Source: Actinomycetota bacterium (lineage in GTDB: Bacteria > Actinomycetota > Actinomycetes > Streptosporangiales > Streptosporangiaceae). Taken from it: DNA of 6,855 bases. Below are positions 3,639 to 6,855 of the stretch, piece by piece. The translations under genes and the position numbers were made by a program. Each line of letters starts with the position of its first letter. The first letter of the stretch is position 1. The stretch spans positions 13,914 through 20,768 of the forward strand of contig PLIQ01000111.1 of assembly GCA_003140115.1 (NCBI GenBank), written 5' to 3'. The notes beneath the pieces were generated by a model, which was not told where the DNA came from, did no database searches, and saw nothing but the letters and a program-made list of their open reading frames with translations.

Positions 3639-5825
3639 TTGGCGACGCAGGATGAGCGGCTCGCGGCCATCGCCGAGGCGGCCGCCACCGTGCTGCGCCG
3701 AACTCCTTATCACGCGGTCCGCGCCGGAGACGTGGCCGCCGCGGTCCGGCTGCCGGGCGAGCGGGGCCGGTCCGCGGTATGGCTGTACAACGAGGTGCAC
3801 AACCGCAGGGTGCTCGTCGCCCTGGCCGCCGCGTACGCCTGGCGGGACTTCCCCGGCCGCACGGACAGGCCGTATCCCCAGCCCATCCAGTCGGTGACGG
3901 CGGCCCGGTCGGCCGCGGCCGCGGCGCTGGCCGTGGTCGTCGCGTTTCACCGGGCCGAGCAGCCGCTGATGACCCAGGTCGGCTACGGTATCGGCGACAT
4001 CTCCACCGCCGAGAAGCGGCAGCTCGCCGCCGGCCACGACGTCACCCCGCCGCGCTGGCCGGTTAGCGAGTGGGGTCAGGTCGCGGCCGCGGCCTGGCGC
4101 GGCCGGTGCGACGTCTTCACCCATTTCCTCGGCCCGGTACTGCGGGACTGCGCGCAGTCGGTCACCTACCTGGCCGAGGCCGACGCCGCAGAAAACGCGT
4201 CCCGGCTGTCCGACATAGCCTTCCGGACCTGCCTGGCCGACCGAGACGGCCCGGTCGACCTGGTCGCGCGCGGGCTGGCCGCGCTGTGGTTCGAGCGGGA
4301 CCTGACCCGGCTGGCCGGGACGCTGCCGCGGGACCTGGAGAGCAGCGAGACCGCGCTCGCGGCGGTGGTCCGGCGGCGCACCGACCCGCGGGCCGAGGCG
4401 AACGCCAACTCGGTCGTGGTCCGGGTGCTGCTCGAGGCGGGCACGCTCCACAAGCGGTGCGTCAGGGAGGCGCGCCGTACCGTCTCGCTCTGGCAGGACC
4501 TGGTAGCCGCCGGCGTAGCGGACTCCGGAGCCAAGGGGCACGACCTGCAGCGGCTCAGCGACGCCGCGAGCCACCTCGGGCTGGCCGCGTTCCGCTACGG
4601 CGACCGGACGGCCGCTACGGACGCGTGGCAGCTTTCCCGCCGGGTGGCCGAACAGGACCTCGGCCATGACGTGTCCAGGGCCGCGCGAGCCGACACCAAC
4701 CTGGCCGGGCTAACCGCGGAGATCGAGGACGGACCGGACGCGGCCGGCCTCATCTCCGGCGTGTTCCGGACCCGACTCGGCCTGGCCGAACGCCAACCGG
4801 ACAACGCCGCCGCCTGGCGGCGGCTGACCGTGACCGCGCGCACCCAGGCCGACATCGCGCGGATCGACGGCCGAGTGGGCGAGGCCGTACGGCTGGCGCT
4901 CGAGCTACTGGCGAACCGGCAGGCCCGGTTGGGTGATCCGGCGCACGCCGACGTCGCCGAGGCCCAGCTGGTACTCGGGCAGGCCCTATTGGCGGCCGGG
5001 CATCCAATCGCCGCGCGCCGTCACCTGGAGGAGGCCGCTGATACGCGGCGCCGCCGGTTCCTGGCCGCGTCCTACCGGGTCCAGGAAGATCTCCTCTGGC
5101 TGGCCCGGACCGCGCTGGTGCTCGAGCAGCCGCAGACGGTGCTTGACTTGCTGGCCGGCCAGGCGGCGAGGACCGACTGGTTCTGTGACCAGGTGTCGTT
5201 CCGCCTCGGCTACACCGCGCGCCGGTTGCTGGCGCTGGCCGCCTGCGAGCTGGGCCGGACCGAGGAGGCCACGGCCGCCCTGCTGGCCGACCGTGAGCGG
5301 CTGGCCGCCCAGCCGCTCGACGTGGGCCTGGATCCGCTGGTCGCCGACTTCGAGCGGACCCTGGGCGAGGTCGCGCTGCGACGCGGCGACGCGGCCGGCG
5401 CGATGGCGACCCTGGCCCGCCTGGCCGAGGCCGAAGCGCGGGCGAGCCTGCCACGGCCGGCCCGAGGCTGGACGCTCGTCCTGCTCGGCCGCGCAGCGGA
5501 CCAGCTCGGCGAGCCCGGCCGCGCCGCTGAGTGCCACGGGTTGATCACCGAGCTCAGGGCGGGCGGGATCGACCCGGGCCACCCGGTGATCCTCACCGCC
5601 CGCTACGACGAGGCGGTGCGCCAGGCCGCGACCGGCGCCACCCGGCAAGCCGCGGACCTGCTCGAGCCGATGCTCGACCGGACCCTGCTGTCGCACGGCT
5701 ACGCCGCGATGGGCGAGGCGCACCCCCTGCTGGCCCGGGCACGCGCTCTGGCCGAACGCCTGGGCATCACCATGCCCGACTCGGTGACGGCCATCGACGA
5801 GGTGTCACTGGACATCGATGTCTGA
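3639..5825 (+). CDS. TetR-like HTH fused to a long TPR-type helical protein
   Basis: 728 aa. Residues about 5-68 match a TetR N-terminal fold: helix 1 (ERLAAIAEAAATVLRR), helix 2 (AGDVAAAVRL), then a recognition-helix block (GRSAVWLYNEVHNRRVLVAL) resembling the family's TLYYHFxSKEAL pattern, with a few extra residues (PGERG) before it. TetR repressors are usually about 200 aa, so some 520 residues are additional. Residues 390-480 and on to about 700 are helix pairs of TPR type, clearest at 431-473 (LGDPAHADVAEAQLVLGQAL, then AARRHLEEAADTRRR). TPRs bind proteins or peptides, so a regulator sensing a peptide or partner protein is a fair inference. No membrane segment. The TTG at 3639 is chosen for AGAGGAG six bases upstream. 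It likely regulates its own promoter and the divergent HExxH gene through IR1 and IR2. Its last 21 bases overlap the convergent membrane gene. Confidence 0.85.
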   Translation: MATQDERLAAIAEAAATVLRRTPYHAVRAGDVAAAVRLPGERGRSAVWLYNEVHNRRVLVALAAAYAWRDFPGRTDRPYPQPIQSVTAARSAAAAALAVVVAFHRAEQPLMTQVGYGIGDISTAEKRQLAAGHDVTPPRWPVSEWGQVAAAAWRGRCDVFTHFLGPVLRDCAQSVTYLAEADAAENASRLSDIAFRTCLADRDGPVDLVARGLAALWFERDLTRLAGTLPRDLESSETALAAVVRRRTDPRAEANANSVVVRVLLEAGTLHKRCVREARRTVSLWQDLVAAGVADSGAKGHDLQRLSDAASHLGLAAFRYGDRTAATDAWQLSRRVAEQDLGHDVSRAARADTNLAGLTAEIEDGPDAAGLISGVFRTRLGLAERQPDNAAAWRRLTVTARTQADIARIDGRVGEAVRLALELLANRQARLGDPAHADVAEAQLVLGQALLAAGHPIAARRHLEEAADTRRRRFLAASYRVQEDLLWLARTALVLEQPQTVLDLLAGQAARTDWFCDQVSFRLGYTARRLLALAACELGRTEEATAALLADRERLAAQPLDVGLDPLVADFERTLGEVALRRGDAAGAMATLARLAEAEARASLPRPARGWTLVLLGRAADQLGEPGRAAECHGLITELRAGGIDPGHPVILTARYDEAVRQAATGATRQAADLLEPMLDRTLLSHGYAAMGEAHPLLARARALAERLGITMPDSVTAIDEVSLDIDV

Positions 5826-6314
5826 GCCGCGCCGCGAGGCCCGTACCACGGGCAGCGCGACGAGGTAGGCGCCGGCCGCGGCGGCCAGGCCAGCCACGGT
5901 CAGGACGGCCGAGCTCACCTGGTGCAAGGCCAGGGCGGCCAGCACCGCGCCGCTGGCGATGAGGCCCGCCACACCGCCGAACGCCTGCTGGCGCAGCCAC
6001 GAGCCGGGCCGGGCCAGGCCCGCCGGGGCGTCGGCGGCGAGCAGGTAGCCGAGGATGAACAGTCCCTCGGCGGTCAGGCCGGCGATCCCGGCCCGGGAGA
6101 AGGCACACGCCGCGATCGCGGCCGCCACCGCGATCACCGGTCCCTGCCGCCAGTCGGCCAGGGCCGCGGCGAGCACCGCCACGGCGCCCAGGACCGCGAC
6201 GGCGTAGGCCCAGCCCGGCGCCCACGCCAGCGGCCAGGCCACGGTCAGCAGCCCGAGGGCCACGGCCGCGCCGCTCATAACCGGGACGCGGCTCGGGGAC
6301 GGCTCGGGGCTCAC
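5805..6314 (-). CDS. Small polytopic membrane protein, partner of DUF58
   Basis: 169 aa with about six hydrophobic stretches, near 14-30, 33-52, 58-74, 78-93, 112-131 and 137-156, so an integral membrane protein. No catalytic motif seen. The start is a GTG at 6314-6312 that overlaps the DUF58 stop as GTGA (4-base overlap). GGGAG lies six bases upstream, which indicates translational coupling. A longer frame opens at 6464, but its extra 50 residues are Pro/Arg-rich shadow of the DUF58 gene and are rejected. Small membrane proteins of this sort commonly accompany MoxR/DUF58 genes in actinomycetes; their role is unknown. The 3' end overlaps the HTH-TPR gene tail to tail by 21 bases. Confidence 0.85.
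   Translation of the reverse strand: MSPEPSPSRVPVMSGAAVALGLLTVAWPLAWAPGWAYAVAVLGAVAVLAAALADWRQGPVIAVAAAIAACAFSRAGIAGLTAEGLFILGYLLAADAPAGLARPGSWLRQQAFGGVAGLIASGAVLAALALHQVSSAVLTVAGLAAAAGAYLVALPVVRASRRGSDIDVQ
5811..5822. repeat. 12-bp palindrome in the convergent gene overlap
   Basis: GACATCGATGTC is a perfect palindrome read in equivalent frames on both strands, so both proteins end in the same peptide: LDIDV-stop (plus) and SDIDVQ-stop (minus). Confidence 0.8.
5839..5853. terminator. Short strong hairpin after the HTH-TPR stop
   Basis: GCCCGT (5839-5844) and ACGGGC (5848-5853) pair perfectly over a 3-nt loop, 13 bases past the TGA of the plus-strand gene. It lies inside the membrane-protein coding region and lacks a U-tract, so it is only a possible terminator for the plus strand. 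Confidence 0.25.
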
Positions 6315-6855
6315 GGACGGCTCCCGGCGAGGCGGCGGGCACCGGGGGGCGGCTGGCGGAGCGGGGCCAGCACGGTGTCCAGTTCGGTATCGCTGTCCCA
6401 GTGCAGGACCGGGATCCCGAGGGCCTGCAGGCGGGTGCGGGTCGCGGTCCGGTCCAGGCGCCACAGCCGCAGGGCGAGCCGGGCGTCGGTCCGGGTTCCC
6501 GGCGGCGGCTCATCGCGCAGCGTGTCGACCACGATCAGCGGGAACCCGCGCTGACGCAGGTCGGCGATGGCGCCGAACCCGCGGGGATCCAGCAGCGGCG
6601 AGAACACCACGACCAGCGTGCCCGGCGGCAGCGCGGTGCGCGGGATCCGCCCGACGTCGGGCGTGACGAAGCTTTCGTAGCGGGCCGCGAGCATCATCTC
6701 GGCGACGCGGTAGAACTGCCGGTCGCCGGCCGCCGGGCCGAGCCAGCGGAGCAGCCCGCCGAGTACCACCAGCCCGACCCGGTCGCTGACCCGCAGGTAC
6801 GCGGTGACCAGGGCCGCTGCCCCGTGTACGGCCAGGTCCAGGGTGCGCTCGGAGA
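6311..6855 (-). CDS. DUF58 domain protein, C-terminal part (5' end outside window)
   Basis: The last 180 codons of a gene entering from the right. The visible protein opens with ERTLDLAVHGAAALVTAYL, then SDRVGLVVLGGLLRWLGPAA, DRQFYRVAEMMLAARYESF and the strand TLVVVFSPLLDPRG. These match the distal part of the DUF58 / von Willebrand factor A-like fold in the usual order, as I recall the family. Full DUF58 proteins are about 400 aa, so roughly half is missing to the right. They are usually encoded next to a MoxR-type AAA ATPase, which would be expected just outside the window, and are linked to envelope or secretion functions that remain poorly defined. The stop TGA at 6313-6311 overlaps the GTG of the downstream membrane gene. 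A GTG at 6769 is internal, not the start. Confidence 0.88.
   Translation of the reverse strand, partial: SERTLDLAVHGAAALVTAYLRVSDRVGLVVLGGLLRWLGPAAGDRQFYRVAEMMLAARYESFVTPDVGRIPRTALPPGTLVVVFSPLLDPRGFGAIADLRQRGFPLIVVDTLRDEPPPGTRTDARLALRLWRLDRTATRTRLQALGIPVLHWDSDTELDTVLAPLRQPPPGARRLAGSRP

Noticed and set aside
3597..4667. Long minus-strand open frame (356 codons) opposite the HTH-TPR gene
   Set aside because: Composition is Gly/Arg/Pro-rich with no recognisable motif; it is the antisense shadow of a gene with a clear HTH, TPRs and ribosome binding site.
6315..6464. N-terminal extension of the membrane protein
   Set aside because: Pro/Arg/Ala-rich translation in the alternate frame of the DUF58 gene; the GTGA overlap with GGGAG upstream gives a much better start.

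Overview
The window is high-GC DNA with GTG, TTG and ATG starts, purine-rich ribosome binding sites and a SCO6745-type gene. This points to a filamentous or soil actinomycete (Actinomycetota); the genus cannot be told from the sequence. GC content drops visibly only in the gene-free stretches around 1805-1860, 2100-2180 and 3515-3605.

Layout. 1-41 (-) is the first 13 codons of a gene leaving the window to the left. It is divergent from a complete SCO6745-family helix-turn-helix-like gene (123-989, +). A GC-rich hairpin region separates that gene from a small all-helical protein of unknown function (1018-1683, -). Next is a ~590-base gap (1684-2270) holding a credible leftward promoter at 2118-2146 and several perfect hairpins, so the small gene may carry a structured leader of about 430 nt. 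Then come a HExxH-motif, zincin-like gene (2271-3443, -), a compact AT-rich divergent promoter with two inverted repeats, and a 728-aa protein joining a TetR-like HTH to a long TPR-type helical region (3639-5825, +). The right end has a small polytopic membrane protein (5805-6314, -) translationally coupled to the C-terminal part of a DUF58 protein (6311-6855, -, entering from the right).

How the genes may work together. The most notable unit is the divergent pair of HExxH gene and HTH-TPR gene. Inverted repeats sit over the -35 region of the rightward promoter and around a -10-like element of the leftward one. The simplest reading is a TPR-type, possibly peptide- or protein-sensing, regulator that controls itself and an adjacent metallo-enzyme. 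The small helical protein lies downstream of the HExxH gene on the same strand, but has its own promoter and may or may not belong. This system-level reading is inference; no step of it is demonstrated. The DUF58/membrane pair is an ordinary actinobacterial arrangement that runs convergently into the regulator, overlapping it by 21 bases through a 12-bp palindrome. No tRNA, rRNA, CRISPR array, transposase or integrase was seen.
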